This document shows positions 15,101-25,620 of a stretch of 64,000 nucleotides of DNA, piece by piece. A model generated the notes under the pieces. The model had not been told where the DNA came from and did not search any database. It saw only the letters and a program-made list of their open reading frames with translations. The DNA is from Struthidea cinerea. Its lineage: Eukaryota > Chordata > Aves > Passeriformes > Corcoracidae. The number at the start of each line of letters is the position of its first letter. The stretch's first letter is position 1. The DNA lies in contig VZTI01001663.1 of the NCBI GenBank assembly GCA_013397865.1, forward strand, positions 141,031 to 205,030, read 5' to 3'. The translations under genes were made by a program, and so were the position numbers.

Positions 15101-18100
15101 GATTCATTTTCCTTTCCTGCTTTTTGTAGATCATAAGAGAGAACATTATCTCTCTTCATGCAACAGAGCTGCCTTCCTCTGAAGACCTCAGCCTGGAAAC
15201 ACTGGCGTGAGTAACACCCCAAAAGTCTCTTCCTAGGGAATTTTACTGTCCCGTAAAGGAGAGTTTTGTTATGTGGGATATCCTTCCATAAAGGGTAGTC
15301 TTCCCTGTTATTTTCAAAGGATAAAGGAGTTTGTGCTCTGTATTCAGATGAGGAGAAGAGGAACATTTAGTCATTTCCTGTTTATGTTGTTCCTTAGGCA
15401 AGCTCACGTCTACATCATCGCCGGTGCGTGTTTATCCCTGGGATTTCGCTTTGCCGGGTCGGAAAACCTGGCAGCATTTCAGTGCCTGGTAAGAGGAGGG
15501 TTATTTTATTCCCCTCGATTCCCAGGGAGCTGTCACTTACCTTTTGGATCCATATCCACTGGGCGTTTCTTTTCTTTCCAGTACAAATATGCCACGGATT
15601 TCCTGAAGTGTTTGTCGGCTCCGACGGCGTCCATAGTAAGTTTTTCCAAGTTTTCTTCCAGCAAAAAGATGGCTTTGTGTGACCCTCAGCAAAACCACAA
15701 TGGGAAAAGGCCAAGCCTTTTACAATTTCCTAGATTACATGCGATTTATAGGACGTGGCAGGGCTGGGAATCATTTGTAGGACTTTGCTGGTTCTCCCTC
15801 CTTCCGGGGAATTCAAGCCCCGGGATCGAAAGTGGTGGATCATCCCGCCTGGAATGTGCTGTTGGCCACGGAATCGTGATGAAACCTCTCTGTTGTGCTT
15901 GAAGACAGGTCACTATAACCTGGAAACGTGCCTGAGTGTCCTGCTCCTGGCCCTGGCCATGGTCATGGCTGGCTCTGGGAACCTCAAAGTGCTCCAGCTC
16001 TGCCGATTCATGCACAAGAAGACGGGGGGAGAGATGAACTACGGCTTCCACCTGGCTCACCACATGGCTTTGGGGCTCCTCTTCCTGGGAGGAGGAAGGT
16101 AATTGGCCTTTTCCAAAGGCAGATCTCAGCCCTGATGTCCGTTTCCTCCGTTTCCCCTTTTTTTGTAATACCTCGTGGATGCATAAAGGTGTCTCCTGTT
16201 GGAAAAGAAAGTCTTGTTGTCTTCGTACTCCTCTGGAAATTCCTTTCCTCATCCCACCAAAATATTTTGGCCTCCTGTGTTATTTGGAAGGAAAACTGAA
16301 GGATAATGTTGGTTTTTTTCCTGCAGATATTCCCTGAGCACTTCCAACTCGTCCATTGCTGCTCTCCTCTGTGCTCTGTACCCTCACTTCCCTGTTCACA
16401 GCACGGACAATCGGTAAGGCTTTCATGGGCATCCCATTTCCTTCAGCTGAACCATCTTCTTACAAAAGACTAATGATGGGCTTTTACCAAAAATAAATTT
16501 TTGGAGGTTCTCCGTTAAAAGCAATGTGGGAAACAGAAGAAATAAGTGACAGGGGTAGGGGTCTCTGATGGTAGGGTCAGTGAGGAAACACCAGCTCTGC
16601 TGTGCTCCTGTGATGTGGCTGCTCCAGTTTGCTCAGCTGGGAAGATTTTCATGGAAGATCTGTCCGTTTGTGACCCTTAATCACTTCCGGTTCTGCTCCA
16701 TTAAGCCCTGCTCTGTTAATTAACCAATACCATGGCTACACGAGCTGTATTTGGGTGTGGAGCTGGAACGGGGTGTCTGGGATCGTTCCCAGCCCTGGAA
16801 TGATGAGCTCCTGGTTCCCACCCCAGGTACCACCTGCAGGCTCTGCGTCACCTGTACGTGCTGGCGGCCGAGCCGAGGCTCCTCACTCCCGTGGACGTGG
16901 ATTCCAACACCCCCTGCTACGCCCTCATAGAGGTCACCTACAAGGTAACGTGGCTGGGAGGCCCTGAGGCGCTGTGGGATGACCAAACACTTGGATTTAT
17001 CCCAGTTTTCATTGGGGTGGCCTCCAGTCTTGGGTTTGGTTTCAAGTTGTGGTGGAGACAAGGTGAATTCTGCACAAATAAGTGGAGGGTTGGGCTCAAC
17101 CTTGGTGGCACCTGGAGAGCAGAAGGGAGGGCAGGGAGAGTCACCTGAGCCTTCAGACAGGCAAGGAAGGGTGTCCTGGCTCCCTTCCAAGTCCTCCTCC
17201 CTCTCAAAAGAACTTCCAAAGGTACAGAGGTGGCCATTTGTGTTTTCCAAGCCTTCTCCTAATTCTGAGATGAGCAACTTGGTGTTTCTCCTTGGTGCTT
17301 CCATCAGGTGTCCTTCAGGGAAGAGTCCTTTCTGTGGGATTTATTTTATACGTGAGAAGGGGGACGCTCAGGAAAGAGCTGTTGGAACTTTTAGGGGGAA
17401 GAGGTGCAGCTCTGTGGTTCTGGCCCAGAGTTCTCCATGTTCCCATTACAGTTTGCTTCCCAATCTTTTCACGTTTCAGCCTTGCCCAGCGTTAGGTGTT
17501 GATCCATCCATCCGTGGGAAATATGGCTTGGTAAATCCATGTTTCCTGATACGAGTCCTGTGTTTACTTGGGAACAGAACCCCCTGCCTGCTGCCAGGGC
17601 AGTTGTTCCCCACGAGATGCCCTTTTCCTTCCTTTTCCCATGGAAAAGAGCTTTCCTAACCCGTGGCTCCCGTGGCATTTTGCAGGGCACGCAGTGGTAC
17701 GGGGAGGCCACCGAGGAGCTGATGGCACCCACGCTTCTCCCAGAGCTCCACCTGCTGAAGCAGGTAAAGGAAATCTCTGTTTTAATGGAAAGCCACCTGG
17801 ATTTTGGGTCACAGATCTCAAGAGCTGAGATTTGATGATTTTTGATTCTTTAGCCTGACTCTGGACAACGTTGTCTAGAAATTTCACTGTGAGAGACACA
17901 AACCTCCTCCTGAATTTTCTGGGTGGGCAACACTATAAAACAGCCCGGAAAAAAACAGTGGAAACCTCTGAATTCAATGATTCTGGTTATATTTAGTGAT
18001 AAAAATGTTTCTATTGACAGATCAGAGTGAAGGGCCCGCGGTACTGGGAATTATTAATAGATTTAAGCAAGGGGACGACTCATCTCCAGTAAGTGTTTTT

Positions 18101-21100
18101 TTAATGCTCAACTGAATCATGACCTCGTAGTAATCGTATTTCATGGGTTTTTTTTAAGCCCTCCTACAGCTCAGAAAGAAACCTGGGTTTCATCAAGTCA
18201 CTGTTATGCATCTGACAGTACTTTAGGGGGGAGGAAAGAAACTGCAGAGTTGGGTTTCACCCATTGAGGTGAATAATTCATGCAAAAAAACAGGGTCGGG
18301 GAAAACCTGATAGTAAAACCCACAGAGATTGGCAGTGGGATGGAGGCACCGGAGAGCAGCTACAACTCATGGTTTTGGTTTGGTTTTGAGTGGTGGTGAC
18401 GTCACGTTTCCCAGACTGTTGGGGACTGTTACTGCCCGGCGAAATGCTCTTTTTCTCGTGTCACCCCGTGTCACAAAGTGCCGCCCGCCCTCGTGACACA
18501 CTCGAAACGTGGGGGGCAGCTGTGGGAACCAGAGATTTTACCGGAACACAAGGTCTGAGGCGGATGGGGGGGGATCATTCTCCTCTTTGCACTCCCCAGT
18601 GAGGGGCGGGAGGAACCAGCTGCATCTTTGCTCAGCAGTGTGCTGCTTTTTGGTCATTTAATTGCCATTGATCAATCACAGAATCATTTAGGCTGGAAAA
18701 GACCTCCAAGATAATGAGTCCAATCATTGATCCATCACCCTCTTGTCAACTGGAAGGATGAAATTAAGCACAGTCCATTAGCACAGCATGCTTTGGGTTG
18801 GAAGGGATTTAAGGATCATCCCATTCCACTCCCTGCCATGGGCAGGGACACCTCCCCGTATCCCAGGCTGCTCCAAGCCCCGTCCAACCTGGCTTTGGAC
18901 ACTTCCAGGGATCCAGGGGCAGCCACAGCTTCTCTGGGCACCCTGTGCCAGGGCCTCCCCACCCTCACAGGGAACAATTCCTTCCCAATATCCAACCTGA
19001 ATTTCCTCTCTTTGAACCCATTCCATAAATCGGCCCTGTGGTGCCATTCCAGGTCAATCCTTTCCAAGGGTGGCGTCCTGTACGTGAAGCTCCGAGCTGG
19101 GCAGCTCTCCTACAAGGAGGATCCCATGGGCTGGCGCAGCCTCCTGGCACAGACCGTCACCCACCGCAACTCCGAAGCGCGGGCGTTCAAGGTAGCGCTC
19201 CCGGGATGGCTTCCTGCCAGGAATGTTGGTGAGGGAGGGAATTCTGGTGGCCTTCACGGGACAGCTGCGTGTAGGTGCATCTGCTGTGGGCAGACACAAG
19301 TGTTGGACACGTCCTGCCCATGAAGTGCTTGATCATGGAATCATTTAGGTTGGAAAAGACCTCCAGGGTCATGGAGTCCAACCTTTAGATCGAGTCAAAC
19401 CTTGAGATCATTGAATCCAACTTTTAGATCACTGAATCCAACTTCGAGATCATGGAGTCCAACCTTGAGATCGTGGAATCCAAACTTTAAACTGAGTCCA
19501 ACCTTTAGATCACTGAATCCAAATTTTAGACCATTAAGTTCAGCCTTTAGATCATTAAGTCCAGCCTTTAGCTAGAGTCCAACTTTCAGATGATTGAATC
19601 CAACTTTGGGATCATGGAGTGCAACCTTTGGATTGAGTCCAACCTTTAGATGATTGAATCCAAATTTTAGATCATTGAGTCCAACCTTTGGATTGAGTCC
19701 AACCTTTAGATGATTGAATCCAAATTTTAGATCATTGAGTCCAACCTTTGGATTGAGTCCAACCTTTAGATCTTTAAATCCAACTTTGAGATTACGGAGT
19801 CCAGCCTTTAGTGTGGGTTCCAGTCTTCTCCCTCATGTTCTGGACACTTTGGAAATCACTTGTTGTTATCTTTGTGCACAAACCGGAAAAGTTCGCTTTA
19901 GGGATGTGCTTTAATCCCTTCTTTTCCAGCCGGAAGCAATTTCCGCTTTCACTTCCGATCCTGCTCTCTTTTCCTTCGCCGATTATTTTTGCAAACCGAC
20001 TGTGAACATGGGCCAGGTAGGAAGTGTTGGCGTGGACCAACAGTTACTCCATGGATAAAAAGTAGGGAAAACCTGTGTTAAACTCCACAGCAGAATTCAG
20101 CCCTGCAGGCAGCGGGAACAGGGAATATCCTGCAGGATGTCGTGTAATACAAGGGTGATCTTCTGATTCCTGTTGCTTTGATATTGGGATTTTTTGTCCC
20201 ATTCCTTGAGGAATGTGTTTAACAAATCCAGAGAGCCCTGTACCATTGAGGGGAAGTCATGGAAGGTGTTTTATATGGAATTTCTTCAAAAATTATTTAA
20301 GGGAGGATGTAAAACCCAGTTTAATGATCCCAAGGAGGAAGTCAAGTGGTATCATTAGTTATCCCAAATTCCTGTGAAGCCACTGCATGGATTACCTTTA
20401 ATGGAGGCAGGAACCTGGAATAAATTGTGCCTGACACCTGTCTTTCCTCAGAAACAGGAAATCCTGGATCTTTTCTCCTCCATCCTTTACGAGTGCGTGA
20501 CCCAGGAGAATCCGGAGATGCTGCCCACGTACATCGCCATCGATCAGGTAGTTGCCTGTTGGAAGCAAGGCTTTTTCCCACTTCCTGGGGAGCAAAGAGT
20601 GGCCATTCCATGTGCTTTTCCAGAGGAGGGAGGGCAGGGCTTGAGGAGTCACTTCCTTCATGTTTCCATTCCTGCTCCAATTCCCGCTCTCCCCCCTGCC
20701 AGGCCGTGAGGAGGCTGGAAAGGCGGGAAATGTCCGAGACCTTCGAGCTGTGGCAGATCAAGCTGGTGCTGGAATTCTTCAGCTCCCGGAGCCACCAGGA
20801 GAGGATGAGCAGGAATCCAACCCGAGGGCTCTTCATGAACTCGGAATTCCTGCCAGTGATGAAGTGCACCATAGATAACACCTTGGATCAGTGGCTTCAG
20901 GGTAGGGAGGAATTTCAATCCAGTCCAGTGTTGGAATCCTGGAATGGGTTTGGAAGGGACCTTAAAGCCCATCTCATTCCATCCCCTGTTGCTCACCTGG
21001 TTCTTGTCCTGATGATCCGGCTTGATTTTTGCCTCAAAATTATGGAAAACTGATGAGGGAAGGGAAGGCATTGGCGCAAACCAATTCATTTTCAGTTTGG

Positions 21101-22083
21101 TGTGGAACATTCCCTGGAGAATTGTTTGCCTGGAGTGGTGGGGGGTTTTTAGCAGGGAAGGTGATGTTTCCCAGAGAAAATTCCTTCCTCATCTTGCACG
21201 GGGAGAATTTTCTGGGAGCAAAAAGTGAGCTGTGACCACAGCAGGGTGGCCATGGCAGAAGGGAGGAGGTTGGAGAGCAACCTCCCAGCCCACCTTCTGT
21301 GGGGAATGGAGGCTTTCAGTGGGATTTATCTGTGGCAATCCTGCTTCCCAAATGTCACCAAGGGTATTCCTTGTGCCTTGCAGCCGGAGGGGATGTTTCC
21401 CTGCATTCCTACCTGAGCGGGCAGGCTCCGGAGGAATCCCAGCTGAGCATGCTGGCGTGCTTCCTGATTTACCACTCCGTGCCCACGCCGGGGCAGCTGG
21501 CAGCCGGAGGCTTGGAAGGTGAGTCTGGGGTCGGGGTTCGGGGAAATCCTGCATCCTTTCACTGGGTGGCTTTTCCTTGCCCTCCAGCAGCCTGGGAATA
21601 CTCCAGTCCTGAGGTTTGTGAGGGAGGAGAAAGGCAGCTGGACCTTCATTTTGGGAGCAGGAATGTCACCACATCCATGAGGGATCTGGGGCCTGTCCCA
21701 GGAATCCTGTGCCCGCCACAAGTCCCTGTGTCTGGGCTTGGAAGATTCCAGTTGCCTGTTACACACCTCTCTTCTGGGTGCTCCTCTTCTTCCTGGGATT
21801 GGGGATCCCAGATTTGGGATCTCGTATAAAACTTCACTTTCCCACCAGCGCACAACAAACGGATCCATGGGATGACACCTCCAGAGCTCCCTCAAGCTTC
21901 TCCCTCTAATTTTGGGTGAATCTTCTCTTGTTTTTACATCTTTTCCCTTTGCTTTGGATGTTTTTAGGGAGCAGGAACTTCTCGGAGCTGCTGCTGAAGC
22001 TGCGGAGGCTGCACGTGCCGGTGCGGGCGCTCCTGCGCCTGGCTCCGCTGCTCCTCGGGAATCCCCAGGCCATGGTGCTCTAG
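198..22083 (+). CDS. ANAPC1: ANAPC1, anaphase-promoting complex subunit 1 (5'-partial, 41 coding exons)
   Basis: APC1 is the largest scaffold subunit of the APC/C, the nuclear/cytosolic E3 ubiquitin ligase that drives anaphase and mitotic exit. The spliced exons give about 1716 residues collinear with the C-terminal ~88% of vertebrate APC1 (human about 1944 aa), ending GNPQAMVL-stop at 22081-22083. Exons: 198-343, 965-1185, 1774-1983, 2280-2375, 2623-2713, 2803-2868, 3021-3158, 3488-3628, 3857-3917, 4197-4384, 4783-4857, 5278-5543, 5756-5847, 6156-6295, 7290-7368, 7447-7483, 7574-7644, 7759-7937, 9835-10061, 11222-11340, 11777-12048, 12575-12809, 13545-13636, 13777-13911, 14029-14111, 14225-14303, 14572-14646, 15130-15206, 15398-15488, 15582-15635, 15905-16098, 16327-16413, 16827-16944, 17686-17763, 18021-18088, 19053-19191, 19930-20016, 20452-20547, 20703-20901, 21384-21518, 21968-22083. 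All introns are GT-AG and all phases join in frame. No stop or frameshift was found. The start codon and N-terminal exons lie outside the window. Confidence 0.97.
672..810 (+). repeat. CR1 LINE 3'-end fragment (sense), ANAPC1 intron
   Basis: The sequence follows the familiar avian CR1 3' end in sense orientation: GGCTTGGAGCAACCTGGGAT, a CCATGGCAGGGGGTGG core, then GCTTTAAGGTC and a degraded tail. It sits in the intron before the exon at 965. Ends are approximate. Confidence 0.75.
965..1983 (+). other. ANAPC1: ANAPC1 exons for the serine/proline-rich '300s' regulatory loop
   Basis: Two exons (965-1185 and 1774-1983) encode a low-complexity Ser-rich segment inside the N-terminal beta-propeller of APC1. 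It holds many Ser/Thr-Pro sites, for example GGTPQ, GDSPGGSPF, SRSPT, SHSPAL, AQSPRRP and THSPSS. In human APC1 the matching loop is autoinhibitory: CDK1 phosphorylation displaces it and allows CDC20 to bind. Conservation of the loop ends (VATSSSLTAHLRSLSKGDSP at the front, ETEPIVPELCIDHLWTET at the back), with variable spacing between, supports the same role here. The role is inferred from the family; the SP/TP sites are seen directly. Confidence 0.85.
7938..9834 (+). other. Longest ANAPC1 intron in the first half; no gene inside
   Basis: This 1.9 kb intron separates the exon ending GSLQKGKS from the exon starting SVGMVPSSD. Both strands show only short chance frames. No repeat family was recognised in it. 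Confidence 0.7.
10077..10265 (-). repeat. CR1 3'-end fragment (antisense) with GGTT/GAGTT-rich head
   Basis: Antisense CR1 3' end: GGAAGGACCTTAAAGCCCAT, then GGACACCTTCCACTAGCCCA and GCCCCATCCAGTGTGGCCTTGG. The CR1 tail side (10080-10145) has expanded into imperfect GGGTTGGGAT/GAGTTGAG pentamer-like repeats. Confidence 0.75.
10747..11040. other. Unassigned intronic insert beside an A-rich tract
   Basis: After a run of about 14 A at 10747-10760, this part of the ANAPC1 intron has a texture unlike its neighbours and a 71-codon open frame on the minus strand (10801-11016). I do not recognise the peptide. It could be a fragment of an unclassified retroelement or simply unique intron sequence. 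Confidence 0.25.
11777..16413 (+). other. ANAPC1: ANAPC1 proteasome/cyclosome (PC) repeat region
   Basis: Exons from 11777 to 16413 encode the glycine- and alanine-rich helical repeats shared with proteasome subunits RPN1 and RPN2. Visible repeat cores are FHNGVAAGLKIA, IGLLLGVSAAKLGTMD, AAVVGIGLVYQGTAHRHTAE, GLALGMVCLGHGS, GACLSLGFRFAGSEN and HHMALGLLFLGGGR. In the APC/C this toroid forms the platform under the APC2/APC11 catalytic module. At the exon starting 15905 the acceptor must be the AG at 15903-15904 (giving TGHYNLETC). The AG 4 bases further on would break the frame, so the nearby second AG is a potential mis-splice site. Confidence 0.85.
12205..12425 (+). repeat. CR1 3'-end fragment (sense)
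   Basis: Sense CR1 3' region: AGCATTGGAACAGCTGCCCA, then GGAGTCTCTGGA, TGGACTGGATGATCTCCAGA and GGTCCCTTCCAACCCTAAAT at the end. It lies in the intron between the ANAPC1 exons at 11777 and 12575. Confidence 0.8.
18675..19025 (-). repeat. Two adjacent CR1 3' ends (antisense)
   Basis: A short CR1 3' end (18675-18735, GAATCATTTAGGCTGGAAAA) is followed by a second, longer one (18785-19025, GGGTTGGAAGGGATTTAAGG, then CACTCCCTGCCATGGGCAGG, GGGCACCCTGTGCCAGGGCC and the ATATCCAACCTGAATTTCCT segment). The second runs to within about 28 bases of the ANAPC1 exon that starts at 19053. Confidence 0.85.
19334..19815 (+). repeat. Minisatellite grown from a CR1 tail (20-bp monomer, 60-bp higher-order unit)
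   Basis: It opens as an antisense CR1 3' end (ATCATTTAGGTTGGAAAAGA) and then repeats the GATCATNGAGTCCAACCTTT module about 20 times with drift. From 19621 a three-monomer, 60-base block is copied almost perfectly at 19681 and partly at 19741. It lies in the ANAPC1 intron between the exons at 19053 and 19930. Confidence 0.85.
20930..21005 (-). repeat. Short CR1 3'-end fragment (antisense)
   Basis: GGAATGGGTTTGGAAGGGAC followed by CTTAAAGCCCATCTCATTCC is the antisense CR1 terminus. The body is truncated after about 75 bases. Confidence 0.7.
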
Positions 22084-22229
22084 TCCCACCAAACTTCCCA
22101 AAATCTCCTTCTTTTTTGTACCTTCCCAAACACCAGACTCGCCCCCAGCTGTGGCAACCACGACCAGGAGTTATTTATAAATTGTTACGAGGAATTGAAA
22201 AACAGAAGAGCTATAAAAGTGAGGTCATA

Positions 22230-22235
22230 AATAAA
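22230..22235 (+). terminator. ANAPC1: ANAPC1 polyadenylation signal AATAAA
   Basis: A canonical AATAAA lies about 147 bases after the ANAPC1 stop codon in an A/T-rich context, implying a very short 3' UTR of roughly 170 bases. No other gene lies near it on this strand. Confidence 0.75.
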
Positions 22236-22249
22236 TTTACTTTTGTAAC

Positions 22250-23500
22250 GAAGGCTTGTTTGCAAATGTGGGCTTTTTGTGGGGAATTCAGGAAAGACCG
22301 TGGCTGGGAATGGTGCTTTTCCTTGGTTTTAGAACTCCTTTGCCTGTGGTGGATCTTATTTCGAGACAATGGGGATAATTCCTGGTTTAAACACTCTGTG
22401 CTCCCATCATCCTCCTGCATCCCCCGGGGATGAACTTGGAGCAGGGCTCATTCCCTGTTGGTTCTGGGCAGACCAGATCCTTAATTTGTCACCAAACAGG
22501 TGGAATCCCTCCAAAAAAAGCAGCCAGAGGTTGAGGGATTATCAGCTAGAGCCAAGGGCTTGGATTCTGCTTATTCTGGTTCCAAATGTAACCATTTTCT
22601 GTGGGATTTGTGCCGATTTCTCCCTGTTTTTTCCCAAATCCTCAAGGATTTTGCGAAGCGACAAGCGGAGGGTGAAGGACAACCAGGAGAGATTAAAAAG
22701 AGAGCAAAAGCAGAACAATTATACAAACCTGATTCCTGTATAAAAGAACAAATGTGTTGTGTATTCACTGAGGTTTTCCAGTTGCTCGAGGTGTCCTGAA
22801 AGAGGCAGAGCTCGTGACAAATTCCCACCCTCATCCCCTTTTTTAAGCTCTTCAGAGGCTGCTCTAATTTCGTAGGAATATTTTAATTAGTTTAATTAGC
22901 CTAGCAAACCTGCTCCACAAGCACCTTCTTTATGTGAATTCAAGGAATCCGTGAACAGGTGGGAAATCACAGGAGCCAGGAGGTCTCGTGGGGCGATCCT
23001 GGATGTTGCCCTGGGAGGTGGGTGCAGCTCAGGGAAGTTCTTTCCTTCTAAACTGGGGAAATGGGAAGCATGAAGTGCTGATTTCCCAGAGGGAATGACA
23101 CTGGGCTTTCATGGAATCCTGGAATGGTTTGGCTTGGAAGGGACCTTAAAGACCATGGGCAGGGACACCTTCCTTAAAGCCCCGTCCAACCCGGCCTTGG
23201 GCACTTCCGGGGATGGGGAGTGGGATTCCCTCTGGACTTTTCCAAGGACAAATGTTCTTTTTTTCACTCCTCACGCCTCTACCCCAACCCCAGAATGAGC
23301 CTCCCGGGTTTATCTCAGTCGGGCAAAGAGCCGAAAATCCAAATGCTGGATTTGGGGTGGAAAGCTGAGAAACCTGGAGGTGTCCTAAATCCTCTCGCTG
23401 TCCCGATGGATCCATGGGGGTTGTCCCACATTCCCCGGGTGATGCTGCCTGGTGGCCGGGCAAACTGGAAGTCGAAGACGCTTTGAGCATGAATGAGACG
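22250..23500. other. Intergenic, downstream of ANAPC1
   Basis: Only short chance frames and one CR1 fragment (23105-23225) were seen. No gene is supported. Confidence 0.6.
23105..23225 (-). repeat. CR1 3'-end fragment (antisense)
   Basis: GGAATGGTTTGGCTTGGAAG, then GGACCTTAAAGACCATGGGC, AGCCCCGTCCAACCCGGCCT and a truncated end. Spacing between the blocks shows internal deletion. Confidence 0.75.
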
Positions 23501-25620
23501 AAAAATGACGCGTAAGATGAAAAACCAAGAAACTTTAGTAGCAAATCCCTGCGAGCACCTCGGCGCCGGGATGCTCCCGGTTTCCGCCGGATGCGGGAGA
23601 AGCGCCATTCCCGGGGTCTGGGCAGTGAGGCGAGCTCGTGGGCGGGGGTGGGCGCGGGAGGCTCTGGCGAGGAGCTCTGGGGCTTCCTGTTTCCTTCCGC
23701 AGCTCGAGCAGAATTTGAAAGCAGCGGTGCCGTGAGCTGGACCAATGATCGGGGCACAGCGCGCCCGGGCCGCCCGCGCCCGTTACGGATGCCCGGGGCT
23801 GCGCTTCCCGGCTCCACGTGGGAACGCCGGGAACCCCCGGCCCGGGGGCGGCCCGGCCCCGCCACCCACGGTAAGGCGCTGTTCCCTCCGGCCGCTGCCA
23901 GGAGTCGCGGGGGAAAAAACCCGTGGAATAAGCGGGAATGTTTGGGATTTCGCGCTGGCTGCTGCTCGGGGTGTGCGCTTTGCCTCGTCCCGGAGGGATC
24001 TGCTGGAGGAGCGCTGGATGCGGTGTGGAGCTGGCAGGAGTTTAGGGATGCTCCGGGAGCCGCGGGGAGGGAAGCAGCGCTGCTCAGGCACGGGGAAGGG
24101 GGAGGTGGGATGTGGAGGGTGGGTGTGGAGGTTCTCCCTGGTCCTGCACCCGGGTAACCCCGTTCCTCATCCCTGGAAGCGTCCCGGGGTCAGGTTGGAC
24201 GGGGCTTGGAGCAACCTGGGCTAGGGGAATGGGGAATGCCCTGCCCATGACAAGGGGTGGAACGGGAAGGGCTTCATGGAACATTCCCGCTCCGACCATT
24301 CCAGGATTCCGTGATAACGGCGGGCAGGAGCCAGCACTGCTGGGAACAGCGGCCGGGCTCCGCTGGCGTCATCCCTCCCCCCCCCAGTGCTTAGTCACCT
24401 TTTTGGGGTATTTTTGTGCCGCCGTCCCCGCTGGTTCTGCGCTCTCCCTTGGGATTTGGGCTGCGAAAGGCAGCAGCGAGTTCCCCTCCTGCCTCTCCCG
24501 CTGTCCCACCGCCCGCCATCCCAAACTGCGGTTCCCCGGGGAAGCTCGTGCTGTCCGGGAGCTGAGTGGCTCTGCCAGGGGTCGGGCAGCCCTGGGCTCC
24601 CTGCTTTTCCCGCCCTGGCTCAGCTTTCGCCCTCGGGATCACCCCGCGGCAGCACATTCCCTCTCGCGGGGGGGAATTATCCTCACGATCCTCCTTCAGT
24701 CCCGGCTGGGCGGCCCCTGGGGCGTCCCACGGTGGCTGCGGGCAGAGCGCGGCTTCTCCAGCTCACCCCATCCCATGGATCGCGGTGCGGGCCGCGCTTC
24801 CCGGTGCCTCATTCCCGGAAAGGTCCCACTGCCTGTTCCAGCCCGGCCCCATCCCCGCCTTCCCCACCGAGTTCCCTTTTGGTTCTTTGGCTGGGGCTCG
24901 CGACTTTTCGGCAACAGTGACCTCTGTCGGCATCGCCACCGGGGGCACCGGCGTGGCCCCGCCGTCGCCCGGCTGCATCCCACGCCTCCATCACGATTCC
25001 CACCCCTGGCACAATGGGGACTCGGTTATTTGGGACCGATCCCGCCCTTCCAGCCGCTGCGGAATCCCATGGCAAAGCCCCGGCGGCGTTTCGGGAAGCG
25101 GCGGTGCCGGGAGGCGGCGGCGAGCGCTGCTCAGAACCGGGCACCGCTTACCGAAAGGTGTCCCCAGGACAACCCCGGAGCTGAGAACCTGAAAATCCCG
25201 GGTTTAATGGGCGGCCAGACCTCCGTGACTCATGTCAGCAGTGCCGGTGACTAATCCCGGGAGCGCTCGCTGCCCGCGGCCCGGCTCCATCCCCGTTCTA
25301 GCGAGGGTTTGTCACGGTCCAATATCAGCAATGAAAAATCCAGGTGAGCTGACGGGGAAAAGGGGAAGGAGTGAAGGCTGCCAGCTTGGTTTGGCCGTCA
25401 CCTCAGCTCCTCCGTCCGTGCCCGTGCCCGCTCAGAGAGGCTTTCCCTGCTGGAAAACGCTTCCAGCACCTCTGGAGCGGCCCTTCGGAGCCCGGATCAG
25501 CAGCTGCAGGTGGCGGCGAATTTTGGGAGGGCTGTGGGGCCGTGGCGGCGGCCGGGGAGTGACTCAGAGGCGCTTTGGGGCTCTGTGGTTTTGCTTTCAT
25601 GGTTTTGCTGTGACTTAGCA
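23500..25620. promoter_or_regulatory. CpG-rich island, candidate promoter of a non-coding transcript
   Basis: About 2 kb with many CpG dinucleotides between two convergent gene ends, where no promoter of ANAPC1 or BCL2L11 is expected. A CCAAT motif (GGACCAATGATC near 23740) precedes a very GC-rich stretch that ends in a plausible splice donor (CCCACG|GTAAGG near 23871). Frames of up to 380 codons cross it but show no recognisable protein and are typical of GC-rich DNA. It may be a lncRNA promoter or an enhancer island. In mammals the MIR4435-2HG/Morrbid lncRNA lies between these same genes, but homology is not shown here. Confidence 0.4.
24170..24312 (+). repeat. CR1 3'-end fragment (sense)
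   Basis: GGTTGGACGGGGCTTGGAGC, AACCTGGGCTAGGGGAATGG, CCCATGACAAGGGGTGGAAC and the terminal GACCATTCCAGGATTCCGTG follow the CR1 sense consensus. The copy lies inside the CpG-rich island and carries several CpGs. Confidence 0.75.

Noticed and set aside
24112..25254. 380-codon frame on + across a CpG-rich region
   Set aside because: GC-rich DNA lacks stop codons by chance. The peptide begins inside a CR1 fragment and has no recognisable family.
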